In this document: positions 18,194 to 27,803 of the stretch, in pieces
Layout of the letters: each line of letters opens with the position of its first letter
How positions within the stretch are numbered: the stretch's first letter is position 1
Assembly: GCF_019977335.1 (NCBI RefSeq)
Contig: NZ_AP024653.1
Coordinates: 1,922,001-1,986,000, forward strand
Direction: 5' to 3'
Length of the DNA stretch: 64,000 nucleotides
DNA from: Arthrobacter sp. NicSoilB4
GTDB lineage: Bacteria; Actinomycetota; Actinomycetes; Actinomycetales; Micrococcaceae
Program-made: the position numbers and the translations under genes
The notes under the pieces: model-generated
Databases searched by the model: none
Told to the model about the DNA's origin: nothing
What the model saw: only the letters and a program-made list of their open reading frames with translations

Positions 18194-18463
18194 ATGATGG
18201 CCGATATCGCTGCAGTGCTCGGACGGCTCACGCCGGAAGAATTCGACGGCCTGCGGGCCCTTGGCCCCTCGGGGCATCTGCCGAGGCACCTCACTGAAGC
18301 ACTGGACCGTGCAGCCGGAGGTCCGGGGGCCGGACGCGGGTACTACGTTCCCACCGGCAGCGTGAGTGCCACCGGGGGACCCCACTTTGTCCTGCGCTCC
18401 GACGTCTCCGGCTGGCTGTTCGGTCCCCCTTCCCAGGTTGCGCGCGCCCGCGGGGACGTCTAG
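18194..18463 (+). CDS. Small hypothetical protein
   Basis: An 89-residue protein (88 if the second ATG is used). GGAAGGAA lies just upstream of the two adjacent ATGs, and TAGGCT at 18155-18160 is a likely -10 element, giving a leadered mRNA. The helical N-terminal half (AAVLGRLTPEEFDGLRAL) is followed by a Gly-rich loop and GYYVPTG plus FVLRSDVSGWLFG. I do not recognise the family. It lies 85 bp upstream of the response-regulator gene on the same strand and may be cotranscribed with it. Confidence 0.6.
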   Translation: MMADIAAVLGRLTPEEFDGLRALGPSGHLPRHLTEALDRAAGGPGAGRGYYVPTGSVSATGGPHFVLRSDVSGWLFGPPSQVARARGDV

Positions 18464-18548
18464 GAACCCTCCGGCGCCGGTCTCTCCTCGCGGCGCCCCA
18501 CGGAGGCGCCGAAGGCGCCATACTGTGTCTGAGGAGAGGAGTCCCGCG

Positions 18549-19292
18549 ATGAGGATTCTGATGGTGGAGGATGAACGGCACCTCGCCGACACCGTCCGCC
18601 GCGGACTCGTGAATGAAGGGTTCGTTGTGGACTTGGCCCACGACGGCGTCAGCGGCCTGTCGTCCGCGACCGAGTCCTCCTATGACGCCATCCTGCTGGA
18701 CCTCATGCTGCCGCTCATGAACGGTTACGATGTGCTCAAGGAACTCCGCCGCCGCGGGATCTGGACCCCGGTGCTGATGCTCACGGCGAAGGACGGCGAA
18801 TATGACCAGACGGATGCCTTTGACCTTGGTGCTGACGACTACCTGACCAAACCCTTCAGTTTCCTGGTCCTCGTGGCCCGAATCCGTGCCCTGATCCGGC
18901 GCGGGGCGCCGGAGCGGCCTGTGGTGCTGACCCTGGGGACCCTGTCGATCGACCCGGTCACCCGCCGCGTCCGCCGGGCGGGTTCTGACATCCCCCTGAC
19001 CGCCCGCGAATATGGGCTGCTCCACTACCTGATGCGCCGGCACGACCAGGTGGTGTCGAAGGCAGAGATCCTCGACAACGTCTGGGATTCGGCCTTCGAA
19101 GGCGGGGACAACGTCGTGGAGGTGTACATCGGTTACCTGCGGCGCAAAATTGACGCCCCGTTCGGCGTCCGCAGCCTGGCCACGGTGCGGGGGATGGGCT
19201 ACCAGCTCAGCGCCGACCAGATTCCTGCGCCGGAGCAAGTTCCGCGCCCTCGTTCTTCACCGGAGCCGCCGGATCGGGCACCGGGAAAGTAA
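18549..19292 (+). CDS. OmpR/PhoB-type response regulator
   Basis: A 247-residue response regulator. The receiver domain (1-118) has the acidic pair E7-D8, the phosphoacceptor D51 in LLDLMLP, and the lysine in YLTKPFS. A winged-helix DNA-binding domain follows (about 128-222), with REYGLLHYLMRRHDQVVSK and LRRKI...VRGMGYQL. A strong GGAGAGGAG site precedes the ATG at 18549. The Pro-rich C-terminal tail is encoded by the 86 bp shared with the opposite-strand histidine kinase gene. The kinase is the obvious partner although it is transcribed convergently. Confidence 0.93.
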   Translation: MRILMVEDERHLADTVRRGLVNEGFVVDLAHDGVSGLSSATESSYDAILLDLMLPLMNGYDVLKELRRRGIWTPVLMLTAKDGEYDQTDAFDLGADDYLTKPFSFLVLVARIRALIRRGAPERPVVLTLGTLSIDPVTRRVRRAGSDIPLTAREYGLLHYLMRRHDQVVSKAEILDNVWDSAFEGGDNVVEVYIGYLRRKIDAPFGVRSLATVRGMGYQLSADQIPAPEQVPRPRSSPEPPDRAPGK

Positions 19293-20676
19293 TTTCAAAG
19301 CGGCATTCACCGGCGGGACCTTCGGCGGCCAGGATGGTGCCCCGGTGGGCGGACATGATCCCGGCCGCAATCGCCAGGCCCAGACCGCTTCCGCCACCTT
19401 CCCGGGACCGGCTCTCGTCGAGCCGGACGAAGCGCTCAAAGATCCGTGCGCGGTCCGCCTCGGGGACAGGGTCGCCGTCGTTGTCGACCGTGATCACGGC
19501 ACCGGCGTCCGTGGTGCGCAGCGCGACGCGGATCCGGGACAGCGCGTGCCGTTCGGCGTTGTCGAGGACATTCCGCAGGACCTGGCCGATGCGCCGGGCG
19601 TCGCCCCGGATCCGGACGGGGGTGATCTCGGCGGTGACCTGATGCCGGCTCGCCGAGCGCAGCCGCCTGATCTCCTGGTCAACGACGTCATCAAGGTCCA
19701 CTTCAGCGTCCTCGATCGTGAACCCTCCGTCGTTGGCCTTGGCAAGTGTCAGCAGGTCCTCCACCAGATAGCGCATGCGGTCGGTTTCGCCGGCAAGGAC
19801 ATCCTTCATTTGGGTCCACATCGCTCCGGAAGGGTCCGCCGCCGCGATCTCGACGCCGGCACTCAAGGTGGCCAGCGGGCTGCGCAGTTCGTGGCTTGCG
19901 TCGGAGACGAAGCGGCGCTGTTCGCGGTCTGAGGCCTGGAGCCGCTCCAGCATCATGTTCATGGTCAGGGCCAGTGCCTCGAGTTCGTCGTTGGTGCGCG
20001 GAACGTCGACGCGGCCATCAAGGTGATCGGCGTTGATCCGGGCGACCTGGCCCCGGATCCTTTCGACCTGCTTCAGCGAGCGGCCCACCAGCAGCCACAC
20101 AGAGACAGCAACGATGGCCAGCAACAGTGGCGTCGCCGCCAGCAGGAACCAGGCCACGGTGATCACGGTGTCGGACTGGACCTGCACCGAGGAGGCCACC
20201 ACCACTGTGTAGGGCGCGGAACCGACCTGGACACCGGCTGCGACCACGTGGAAGTCGTCATCGTTGCCGATGTTCGGAAGGCTCGAGACATCCTGTGCCT
20301 GGGTCTGTCCCGGCGTGGGACGCAGCCCGGTCAGGGGCACTTGTTCGGCCTTGGGATCGGAGGCGGCCGCCACGTGCCCTGAGGCGTCGATGATTTGGAC
20401 GTACTGGCCGGCGTCGCCCGTCTGCCGGATGTATTCCGCCGCATCCTCGACTTCATGGTCAGCCAGCTCAACGATCACGTTTTGTGCCTTCCGAAGGGAA
20501 GCCGTGTCGAGCGAGGCCGTGAGGGTGCTCTGCAACAACGCGATCCATATGATGCCACCGATCAGCAGGGCAAAAGCAACGACGGCGACGGCGGCCGCCG
20601 TCGACCGCTTGCGCAGGCCCCAGCTGGGCCGGCGGCGGGACCGGCCGGACGCAGCAGTGGACGCGGGCTTGTCCAT
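19207..20676 (-). CDS. Two-component sensor histidine kinase
   Basis: A 489-residue membrane kinase with transmembrane helices near 27-49 and 172-197, an extracytoplasmic sensor between them, HAMP, and an H-box VSDASHELRSPLATL with H262. The ATPase part has a VLDNAERHA N-box and a GGGSGLGLAI G-box. It should phosphorylate the neighbouring response regulator. The sensor ligand is unknown. The gene is convergent with the regulator and overlaps it by 86 bp, which is unusual for a cognate pair. The ATG at 20676 has CATTCT 6 nt upstream, a weak leaderless -10. Confidence 0.93.
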   Translation of the reverse strand: MDKPASTAASGRSRRRPSWGLRKRSTAAAVAVVAFALLIGGIIWIALLQSTLTASLDTASLRKAQNVIVELADHEVEDAAEYIRQTGDAGQYVQIIDASGHVAAASDPKAEQVPLTGLRPTPGQTQAQDVSSLPNIGNDDDFHVVAAGVQVGSAPYTVVVASSVQVQSDTVITVAWFLLAATPLLLAIVAVSVWLLVGRSLKQVERIRGQVARINADHLDGRVDVPRTNDELEALALTMNMMLERLQASDREQRRFVSDASHELRSPLATLSAGVEIAAADPSGAMWTQMKDVLAGETDRMRYLVEDLLTLAKANDGGFTIEDAEVDLDDVVDQEIRRLRSASRHQVTAEITPVRIRGDARRIGQVLRNVLDNAERHALSRIRVALRTTDAGAVITVDNDGDPVPEADRARIFERFVRLDESRSREGGGSGLGLAIAAGIMSAHRGTILAAEGPAGECRFEITFPVPDPAAPVKNEGAELAPAQESGRR

Positions 20677-20815
20677 GGTTCAAGAATGCGGCACCCACGG
20701 TCCATGGACAACCGTCCCGGGAGATTCTCCGGTGCACGCTTCAGTAAATGCCTTCTCAGCGTCCTCTCAGGTGACTTGGTGCACAGTTGGTCCAAGACGA
20801 AATTCCGAACAGGCT

Positions 20816-20853
20816 ACCGGCCGCACTCTCTCCTCAACCAGTGTGCGGCCGGT
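20816..20853 (-). terminator. Hairpin after the amylosucrase gene
   Basis: A perfect 11-bp stem (20816-20826 with 20843-20853, arm ACCGGCCGCAC) with a 16-nt loop lies just past the amylosucrase stop codon and before the histidine kinase start. A short T-run follows only on the plus strand, so its strength as a terminator for the minus-strand gene is uncertain. Confidence 0.5.
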
Positions 20854-20880
20854 CATTTTGTGCGTTTCAAGACAGCGGCA

Positions 20881-22788
20881 TCAGGACAGCGGCGTTACCC
20901 TGAGCCAGACGAACTGCCGGGGTTCGAGCACAAGCCCCTGGGCGAGGCTGACGGGCGTTCCGGCAAGGATGTCGACGGCGTCTACGGCGAACCCGGAGAG
21001 CGTCATCGCCGCCACGGCCTGGGCAAGGTCGCTGAAGTTGGCCAGCGCCAGGATCCGGGTTCCGTCGCCGGGCCGCTGGTAACCGAGGACACCCGGGTTC
21101 TTGGTGGCGAAATCCAGCAGCCGCGTTCCGGCCAGCTCCGGCGTGCGGGAGCGGACGGCAATCATGTTCCGGAGCCCGGCGAACACCGCCCCCTCCGGCG
21201 TGGACGCGTCATGGCGCCGGGCATACCGGGCGGCGGGGAAGTGCGGCCGGTGGACCCAACGGCTGTCACTGCCGTGGCCGTCCTCAAGGGCGAAGTCGTA
21301 GTCGTTGACCTGACCCACTTCGTCGCCAAGGTAGAGCAGCGGGATGCCGCCGGTGCTGAACGCGACCGAGTGGGCCAGCAGGATGCGCTCCACCGCGTGG
21401 CCGGTGCCGTCCTCCAGCCCGCAGAGCGACGCCGTCGTGCCGGAAATGCGGCAGTCACCGGTCCGGGGGTTGTCCTGGAACGGGACACCCCGGGCAAAGC
21501 TGCCCGGGAAGCGGTTGACGTAGAAGGAGTTCAGGAACCTCCGGTGGTCGAAGCCGTTGATGCCCAGCTCTGCGGCGTCCTCGTCGGCAAACGTCCAGCC
21601 GATGTCGTCGTGGCTCCGGACGTAGTTCACCCAGGATGTGGACTCCGGGATGTTGTGCCGCCGTTCCAGCGCCTGCGCCAGCAGGGAAATATCCCGAGTG
21701 GCCATGGCTTCCCAGATCAGAGCCATCTGCAGCGGGTTATAGGAGAGCTGGCATTCTGCCGGGTCGATGTACTGCGCCACCTCGTCGGGGTGCACGATCG
21801 CTTCGGACTTGAACAGGAGCGATGGTGCCGCGATCCGGCACACGGCGTTGAAGGCACGCAGCAGCAGGTGTGCTTCCGGCAGGTTCTCGCAGGGTGTTCC
21901 GAGCTGCTTCCAGATGAAGGCGACGGCGTCCATCCGGAGGATGTCGACGCCTTGGTTGGCCAGGAAGAGCATCTCACCGGCCATGGCCCGGAACACCTCC
22001 GGGTTGGAGTAGTTCAGGTCCCATTGGAAGGTATGGAACGTGGCCCAGACCCAGCGCCCGTCCGGCATGCGTACGAACGAGCCCGGATGATCGTCCGGGA
22101 AGATCTCCCGCACCTGTTCCTCGAACGCGTCAGGCATGGTCCGGTCGGGATAGAGCCAGTAGTAGTCGCTGTAGGCCGGATCCCCGGCGGACGCCTTCCG
22201 GGCCCACTCGTGTTCGTCGGAGGTGTGGTTGAAGATGAAGTCGACAACCAGGCTGATGCCGTTTGCCCGGAGCTCGGCTGCAAGGGCCTGCAGCTGCTCC
22301 ATGGTGCCGAGGCCGGGGTTGACTTCGCGGTAGCTGGAGACTGCATAGCCGCCGTCGGAGTGCGGCTCGGGCGCCAGGAAGAGGGGCATCAGGTGCAGGT
22401 ACGTGAGGCCAAGTTCGTTGAAGTACGGGATCCGGGCGCGGACACCGTCCAGGTTCCCGGCGTACCGGTCGACGTAGCAGACCCCGCCGAGCATCTCGTT
22501 GGACAGGAACCAGCCGCTGTTCTCCTCGCGGACGGCGTCGAGGGCCTTGAGCTCCGCCGGCCGGTCCGCCCACGAACCGGCGGCGTGCTGCACCAGGGCA
22601 GTCAACTGGTCCGCCCAGTCCGCGCGGGTCCTGTAGAGACTGTGGAACAGCCGCACCAGCTCCGGAAGGTGGGCATCCAGGCGGCGCCGGAAGTCGGCCG
22701 CGTCCTTGTCCGCAGGCTCCGATCCAGGGTCCAGGCCGGCGAGCACGCGCTGGCAGGCTGCTTCGACGGCGTCTGCGATTTCCACCAT
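20881..22788 (-). CDS. Amylosucrase (GH13)
   Basis: A 635-residue glucosyltransferase that makes alpha-1,4-glucan from sucrose and releases fructose. Similarity to the Neisseria polysaccharea enzyme, as I recall it, runs through the whole chain. The nucleophile is D287 in [11 protein letters not shown], the acid/base E329 in [11 protein letters not shown], and the third carboxylate D394 in [11 protein letters not shown]. These are each one residue from the Neisseria numbering 286/328/393. The protein has no signal peptide. AGGGGAG precedes the ATG at 22788. It lies 39 bp downstream of an HtaA-domain gene and is probably cotranscribed with it. Confidence 0.93.
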   Translation of the reverse strand: MVEIADAVEAACQRVLAGLDPGSEPADKDAADFRRRLDAHLPELVRLFHSLYRTRADWADQLTALVQHAAGSWADRPAELKALDAVREENSGWFLSNEMLGGVCYVDRYAGNLDGVRARIPYFNELGLTYLHLMPLFLAPEPHSDGGYAVSSYREVNPGLGTMEQLQALAAELRANGISLVVDFIFNHTSDEHEWARKASAGDPAYSDYYWLYPDRTMPDAFEEQVREIFPDDHPGSFVRMPDGRWVWATFHTFQWDLNYSNPEVFRAMAGEMLFLANQGVDILRMDAVAFIWKQLGTPCENLPEAHLLLRAFNAVCRIAAPSLLFKSEAIVHPDEVAQYIDPAECQLSYNPLQMALIWEAMATRDISLLAQALERRHNIPESTSWVNYVRSHDDIGWTFADEDAAELGINGFDHRRFLNSFYVNRFPGSFARGVPFQDNPRTGDCRISGTTASLCGLEDGTGHAVERILLAHSVAFSTGGIPLLYLGDEVGQVNDYDFALEDGHGSDSRWVHRPHFPAARYARRHDASTPEGAVFAGLRNMIAVRSRTPELAGTRLLDFATKNPGVLGYQRPGDGTRILALANFSDLAQAVAAMTLSGFAVDAVDILAGTPVSLAQGLVLEPRQFVWLRVTPLS

Positions 22789-22827
22789 GTTCTCCCCTTG
22801 ACTCTTTCTTGCCTGCCCGGCGATTGC

Positions 22828-23325
22828 CTAGCTGGCGACCCGGATGAACAGGGGATCCATCGGCTGCCCGGCCGCATACTGGCCGTCGAACAGTTCGGAC
22901 CCCTCGGGAGAAATGACGACGTCGACGTGGTCCCAGACCAGCGACCCGTCGGCGTCGCGCGGTTTCGCAGGGCTGAGGAAGCCGACGGCGGTACGGTCCT
23001 GGCCGTCGCCGGTGCTGATGGACAGCACGCCACTGCCGGAGGTGAAGGTGATCCAGGGGTCCAGCAGCCGGACCAGGAGCATGCCGTGGTGCCCGGCGAG
23101 CCGGACGTCCCCGCGGAAGCGCAGCACGCCGGTGCCGCGCGCGGCGTCGTAGTCGGACGGATCGGGGCTGAAGCAGAAAAGAGAGGATCCGGACACCGTT
23201 GCCCCGGCGGTCGCGGAAACGGACCCGTCCGGCAGGCCGGCGATGTAGTCGATGAAGCTGCGCTTGATGCCCCAGCTCAGGCCCAGCGGAGGCAGCGGGT
23301 CGGGTGCGGCGTTCGCTGGGTTCAC
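22828..23325 (-). CDS. HtaA domain protein, no signal peptide
   Basis: A 165-residue protein consisting essentially of one HtaA domain: LSWGIKRSFIDYIAGLPDG, then LRFRGDVRLAGHHGMLLVRL and DPWITFTSGSGVLS. HtaA domains are known from secreted or surface heme-uptake proteins of corynebacteria. This one has no signal peptide or anchor, so it looks cytoplasmic and its ligand is doubtful. AGGAG 8 nt upstream supports the GTG at 23325. It is the probable first gene of a unit with amylosucrase. Confidence 0.85.
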   Translation of the reverse strand: MNPANAAPDPLPPLGLSWGIKRSFIDYIAGLPDGSVSATAGATVSGSSLFCFSPDPSDYDAARGTGVLRFRGDVRLAGHHGMLLVRLLDPWITFTSGSGVLSISTGDGQDRTAVGFLSPAKPRDADGSLVWDHVDVVISPEGSELFDGQYAAGQPMDPLFIRVAS

Positions 23326-23506
23326 GTGGGTTCTCCTGTGGCTGTGAGGCTGGTCTTCACTGAGCCTATCGGCGGATTGCCCGCCGGATGAACTGCCGCC
23401 CGGGCGGCGTGACATCCGGAGTATTTCTCTGAGGGCGTAGGCGGCGCCGGACTACCCCCGAGGGGTCGGTGGTTGACTTAGATAAGTACCAGCCAGGAGG
23501 TGCGCC

Positions 23507-24487
23507 GTGGCCACTGCGAGGAGTCGGGTCCCCGAACCGGAGGCGTCCGAGGACCCCCTCGATTCCTACTCCGCGACGGTCATCCGCGTGGCCGCCGCCG
23601 TGACTCCGCACGTAGCCGCGCTCGAAGTGGGCGGCACCGGCAGGCACGGCCGGTTCCGCACGGGCGCCGGGTCTGCCGTGCTGTTCACCTCCGATGGTTA
23701 CCTCCTCACCAACGCCCACGTGGTGGCCGGCGCCCAGGGAGGAAGCGCGGTGTATTCCGACGGGACACGCACAGCCGTGGACGTGGTGGGCTCCGATCCT
23801 CTCTCGGACCTGGCCGTTGTGCACGGAAGGGCCCCGACCGCCGCCCCGGCGGAACTCGGCGATGCCGAGTCGCTCAAGGTCGGGCAGCTGGTCATCGCGG
23901 TCGGGAACCCGCTGGGACTTTCGGGGTCCGTGACGGCCGGCGTGGTCAGCGGACTGGGCCGTTCCATCCCCGTCTGGTCCGGCCGCAACCGCCGCATGAT
24001 CGAGGACGTCATCCAGACCGACGCGGCCCTCAACCCGGGAAGCTCCGGTGGAGCCCTCGCGGACGCGCGGGGCAGGATCGTCGGCATCAACACCGCAGTG
24101 GCCGGGGCGGGACTGGGACTGGCTGTTCCGGTCAACGCCACGTCCAGGCGGATCATTGCAGCCCTGCTGAAGGACGGCCGCGTCCGGCGGGCCTATCTCG
24201 GGCTTGTCAACACCCCTGTCCGGCTGCAGCCAAGCGCTGTGGTCCGGACCGGACGCCGCGAAGGGCTGCTGGTGGTGGAAGTGCTGGCCGGCTCACCTGC
24301 CGAGCGGGCACGGCTCCGGCCGGGCGACGTGCTCCTCAGCGTCGGCGAAAAGGCGGTCTCAAATGCCGAGAGTCTTCAACGGCTGCTTTTTGCGGAGGCC
24401 ATTGGCGTACCGCTGGAGTTGTCCGTGCTGCGTGACGGTGCGGAAATCAAGATAGCCGCCGTTCCCGAGGAGATGTCCGAGGAATGA
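23507..24487 (+). CDS. Trypsin-like serine protease with PDZ domain (HtrA-like)
   Basis: This 326-residue protein has a trypsin-like domain with the triad H71 (LTNAHVV), D101 (DPLSDLAVV) and S180 (NPGSSGGAL), and a C-terminal PDZ domain (about 225-315). Family members degrade or sense misfolded proteins, usually outside the cytoplasm. Here the N-terminus is charged and no signal peptide or membrane helix is visible, so it may act in the cytoplasm. The GTG at 23507 has AGGAGG 6 nt upstream. It is divergent from the HtaA gene. Confidence 0.9.
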   Translation: MATARSRVPEPEASEDPLDSYSATVIRVAAAVTPHVAALEVGGTGRHGRFRTGAGSAVLFTSDGYLLTNAHVVAGAQGGSAVYSDGTRTAVDVVGSDPLSDLAVVHGRAPTAAPAELGDAESLKVGQLVIAVGNPLGLSGSVTAGVVSGLGRSIPVWSGRNRRMIEDVIQTDAALNPGSSGGALADARGRIVGINTAVAGAGLGLAVPVNATSRRIIAALLKDGRVRRAYLGLVNTPVRLQPSAVVRTGRREGLLVVEVLAGSPAERARLRPGDVLLSVGEKAVSNAESLQRLLFAEAIGVPLELSVLRDGAEIKIAAVPEEMSEE

Positions 24488-24748
24488 TGGGTACATACGT
24501 CCGCCCGGAAGCGCGACGGCGGCGGTACTTGCCCCAAGACCCGACTACTCACATTTGTTTTCGAAGGTTACTTGGTGGCTCTCCAGGCTGTACTCGACTT
24601 TCCTGATGGTAAAGGAACGGGTAGCTCAATTGCTTGTTGTGCCCTGTTTTGCGTGTCACGGTTTTCCTAGAAAGCCGGATGGAAATGGGTCTCGTTTGCG
24701 TCGTTCCAATAATTCTTTCCGACTCTCCGAATAGGGATTAGGTCTTAG

Positions 24749-25708
24749 ATGGGGAAATCGGAGATCAATGTGGGAAATTTGGTCGAAAACGCGCCGGCAA
24801 TTTCGGTCCGACTGTTCGGATCATTCGAAATCCGGAGAAATGGTGCCGTACTGACAGCCGCGGACATGGGCGGCTGCAAGCCCCGGCACATCCTGGAAAT
24901 TCTCTTGCTGAATCTGGGCACCCCTGTCTCCAAGACGCGCCTCGTGGAACTCCTCTGGGGACCGCGGGCGAGCAGCGGCGCGGTCGCCACGCTGGAGAGC
25001 TACATCAGCGGTATTCGCAGGGCGATCCAGCCGGGCAATACCAAGACGGGGCCGCTGCGCACCGCGAACAGCGGCTACGTGCTGGATCCGCAGCTGGTGG
25101 AGCTGGACCTGACGGATTTCCAGCAGTTGCTCCATGCGGCCCGGCAGGCAGCTCCGGCCGAGGCCCACGGGCTGGCCATACAGGCCCTGGAGCTCGCCGA
25201 TGAGCCGCTGTTGGGCTTTGAGCTCGGGGCCGATTGGGCGGAGGACGCACGGACGCGGCATGCTGCCGAGAAGGTCGCAGCCCAGATCCTCGCAGCCGAA
25301 ACCGCTGCCTTCCTCGACAAGCCCCAGGTGACCATTTCGCTGGCACAGACGGCCATCCAGTCCGAACCGCTCAACGAACGCGCCTGGACCATTCTTGTCG
25401 CCGGATACGAACAGGCCGGACTTCCCGTGGAGGGGCTGGCAGCCTACGAGCGCTGCCGCCGCCTGTTCGACCGCGATCTGGGCTGCGCCCCGGGGCCAGC
25501 CCTGCAGGCCGCCCATTTGAGATTGCTGCGGCAGCGCGCCGAGGGAAATGCCGAGCTTTCAGAAGTCCTGGCTGCTCTGCTCTACCTGGGGGAACGGCTT
25601 CATGGCCCCAAGTGCTCGCAGTATGCCGCCGAAGAATCCCGGCGCATGCAGGAGAACGCTGGCAGGGTCCTCGACACCTTCCTCCGGCAGGCCCGGGCCG
25701 CAGTCTGA
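24749..25708 (+). CDS. SARP-like transcriptional regulator with BTAD domain
   Basis: A 319-residue protein with an N-terminal winged-helix DNA-binding domain (about 17-110; SVRLFGSFEIRRNGAVLT and SKTRLVELLWG are typical) and a bacterial transcriptional activator domain of TPR type (about 118-265). It lacks the ATPase domain of larger AfsR proteins. SARPs activate nearby secondary-metabolite genes, but none is present here. The 261-bp upstream region is markedly AT-richer than its surroundings and probably holds the promoter. No clear operator was found, and the ribosome binding site at the ATG (AGG) is weak. Confidence 0.85.
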   Translation: MGKSEINVGNLVENAPAISVRLFGSFEIRRNGAVLTAADMGGCKPRHILEILLLNLGTPVSKTRLVELLWGPRASSGAVATLESYISGIRRAIQPGNTKTGPLRTANSGYVLDPQLVELDLTDFQQLLHAARQAAPAEAHGLAIQALELADEPLLGFELGADWAEDARTRHAAEKVAAQILAAETAAFLDKPQVTISLAQTAIQSEPLNERAWTILVAGYEQAGLPVEGLAAYERCRRLFDRDLGCAPGPALQAAHLRLLRQRAEGNAELSEVLAALLYLGERLHGPKCSQYAAEESRRMQENAGRVLDTFLRQARAAV

Positions 25709-25766
25709 GGCGGCCCGGGGCGCGTCGCCCAGGCCCTCGGAGTCGTTGTTCCCGCCCGTGCCGGCC

Positions 25767-26390
25767 CTAGCTTGAGTGGTCGCCGGTCGTCATATCGCCG
25801 ACGCCCGGTGTGCCATCGGCGAGCGCATATCGTTGCAGCACCGCACCCTTCGGTGAGGTGACCACCGGCTCGATGAGTCTGAGGTTTGTCGGGACCACCC
25901 CGTCTGCGAAGACTTTCTTCCCGCCGCCGAGGAGGATCGGATACACCCAGAGCGTGAGCCGGTCGAAGAGCCGCTCGGCGAACAGCGTTTGTACGAAGTT
26001 GAGACTGCCGATGACGTGGATGTTGGCGTGCCGTTCGCGTATTTCGCGCACGCCGGCGACGACGTCGGGTCCGAGCAGCGTTGAGCCGGCCCACTCGAGG
26101 TCCGGCGTCTGGCGCGAGGCCACGTATTTCGGGAGGCGGTTGAACAGGCCCGCGATGGCCCCGTCGGCGTGTGGCCAGTACGCGGCGAAAATGTCGTAGG
26201 TCCGGCGCCCAAGCAGCAGTGCGTCCATCCCTTCCATCCCGGAGTCGATCTGCTCGCCGACCACCTTGTCCAGGAGGGGTGCCTGCCAGCCGCCAAACGC
26301 GAAACCGCCGTCAGGATCTTCGTCCGGCCCGCCGGGCGCCTGCGCGACGCCGTCGAGCGTGGTGAACAGGTCGATATGGATGAGTCCCAT
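25767..26390 (-). CDS. RibD C-terminal/dihydrofolate reductase-like protein
   Basis: A 207-residue protein of the RibD C-terminal/DHFR-like reductase superfamily. The N-terminal strand IHIDLFTTLDGVAQAP, the LLLGRRTYDIFAAYWP segment, IHVIGSLNFVQTLF and the PILLGGGKKVF motif follow the usual order, and the fold should bind NADPH. The physiological substrate is unknown. GAGGAG 7 nt before the ATG at 26390 fixes the start. It is the first of three members of this superfamily in the window. Confidence 0.85.
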   Translation of the reverse strand: MGLIHIDLFTTLDGVAQAPGGPDEDPDGGFAFGGWQAPLLDKVVGEQIDSGMEGMDALLLGRRTYDIFAAYWPHADGAIAGLFNRLPKYVASRQTPDLEWAGSTLLGPDVVAGVREIRERHANIHVIGSLNFVQTLFAERLFDRLTLWVYPILLGGGKKVFADGVVPTNLRLIEPVVTSPKGAVLQRYALADGTPGVGDMTTGDHSS

Positions 26391-26510
26391 GCCGTGCTCC
26401 TCTCTGTCGCCCGTCGTCGCGCGGCGGCGGGATCACTTCGAGGCTGGCACACGATCCCGCTGCGAAGCAATGGCACGTTGCCACGTTGCCACGCTGCCCC
26501 GCGGGCAAAC

Positions 26511-27803
26511 TCACGCGGCCTTGACGACGGGGAGCTCGGCCCAGTGCGTCGTATACCGCGGGGACAGCATGCCGCGTTTCATGCTCCAGTCCGGACCGCC
26601 CCGGATGCCGGCGTAGCCCAGGCCGATCGAACCGCGCCCGTACCTCCGGCTGACGTCCTCCAGCAGCGGGCCGATGCCGCGTTCCTCATGCGGATTCTCG
26701 AAGATTGCCAGGGGAGCCTGGTTTCCGGTGGGGCGCAGATCGGTGACCATAATCCCCGCGCGGACGTACCTCGCGCCGTCGTCAATCCGGGGGAGCAGGG
26801 CGTAGGCCGCCCGCGCCAGGAGGACCGCGTCAGCGGTGGGCATCGGCAACGGCACGCACACGGAGGGGGACGAGGCGTTCTGCGGGTTGTAGTAGGACGT
26901 GGCAGCGAACGCGGTCAGCACCTTGGCCTGCAGCCCGTGCCGCGCCAGCCTGGCGCTGGCCTGCTGGGCATAGATGCCCAGGACCTGGCGCAGTCCGGCG
27001 CCGGTGGTGATCGGGGCCGCGAAGGACCGGCTGAAGATGAGCTGGTCGCGGCCGGTCCGTTCCTCTTCCAATGGGATGCATGCAGTCCCCTGGAGTTCCA
27101 GGACGGTCCGCATCAGCACCACCGAGAATCGGTCCCTGATCATGATCGGGTCCGCACGGGCGAGGTCCAGGACGGTGTGGATCCCCAGCCCGTTGAGCCG
27201 CTTGGTCAGCCGCGTGGCAACGCCCCAGAGCTCGATCACGGAAAGTCCCGCCATCAGCTTCTCGCGCTGCGCGGCGGGGATGGCGTCCCAGTGGCAGACG
27301 CCGTCGAACGCCGGATTGTGCTTGGCCCACTTGTTGGCAAGTTTCGCCAGTGTCTTGGTGGAGGCGATGCCGACGCAGACGGGGACGCCGACGTTCCGGC
27401 GCACGGCGGTCTTCATGGTGTGGCCCAGCCGTAGCAGTTCTTCCGGGGTGCCGGTGACGCCGAGGAAGGCCTCGTCGATGCTGTAGACCTCCAGCCAGGC
27501 TGAGTAGCGGCCGAGGAGTTCCATGACCCGGGCGCTGATGTCCCCGTAGAGCTCATAGTTGCTGGAGCGCGCCACGAGCCCCCATTCCTTCGCCCGCGGT
27601 GCGAGCTTGAACCAGGGTTCGCCGAGGGGGATTCCGAGGGCTTTCGCTTCGGGGGAGCGGGTGACGGCGCAGCCGTCATTGTTGGAGAGCACCACGAGCG
27701 GACGGCCCTCAAGGGAGGGGTCGAAAGCGCGTTCGGCGCTGGCGTAGAAGCAGTTCACATCAACGAGGGCCACGCTGCCCCGGCCGGACGCGGCACTAGA
27801 CAT
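26511..27803 (-). CDS. umuC: Y-family DNA polymerase subunit UmuC
   Basis: A 430-residue error-prone Y-family polymerase for translesion synthesis. The N-terminal metal site is [15 protein letters not shown], the second acidic motif is YSIDEAFL, and the [17 protein letters not shown] segment is the typical finger/palm part of UmuC. The C-terminal little-finger region ends in the expected [13 protein letters not shown] segment. The ATG at 27803 overlaps the end of umuD by 8 bp, so the two subunits are translated together under the LexA box upstream of umuD. Confidence 0.93.
   Translation of the reverse strand: MSSAASGRGSVALVDVNCFYASAERAFDPSLEGRPLVVLSNNDGCAVTRSPEAKALGIPLGEPWFKLAPRAKEWGLVARSSNYELYGDISARVMELLGRYSAWLEVYSIDEAFLGVTGTPEELLRLGHTMKTAVRRNVGVPVCVGIASTKTLAKLANKWAKHNPAFDGVCHWDAIPAAQREKLMAGLSVIELWGVATRLTKRLNGLGIHTVLDLARADPIMIRDRFSVVLMRTVLELQGTACIPLEEERTGRDQLIFSRSFAAPITTGAGLRQVLGIYAQQASARLARHGLQAKVLTAFAATSYYNPQNASSPSVCVPLPMPTADAVLLARAAYALLPRIDDGARYVRAGIMVTDLRPTGNQAPLAIFENPHEERGIGPLLEDVSRRYGRGSIGLGYAGIRGGPDWSMKRGMLSPRYTTHWAELPVVKAA

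Noticed and set aside
20395..23391. A 998-codon open frame on the plus strand opposite amylosucrase and HtaA genes
   Set aside because: It is antisense to two clearly recognisable proteins and has an amino-acid make-up typical of a high-GC shadow frame; no family motif is visible.
24749..25708. Biosynthetic gene cluster controlled by the SARP-like protein
   Set aside because: No polyketide, peptide or other secondary-metabolite enzymes are next to it.
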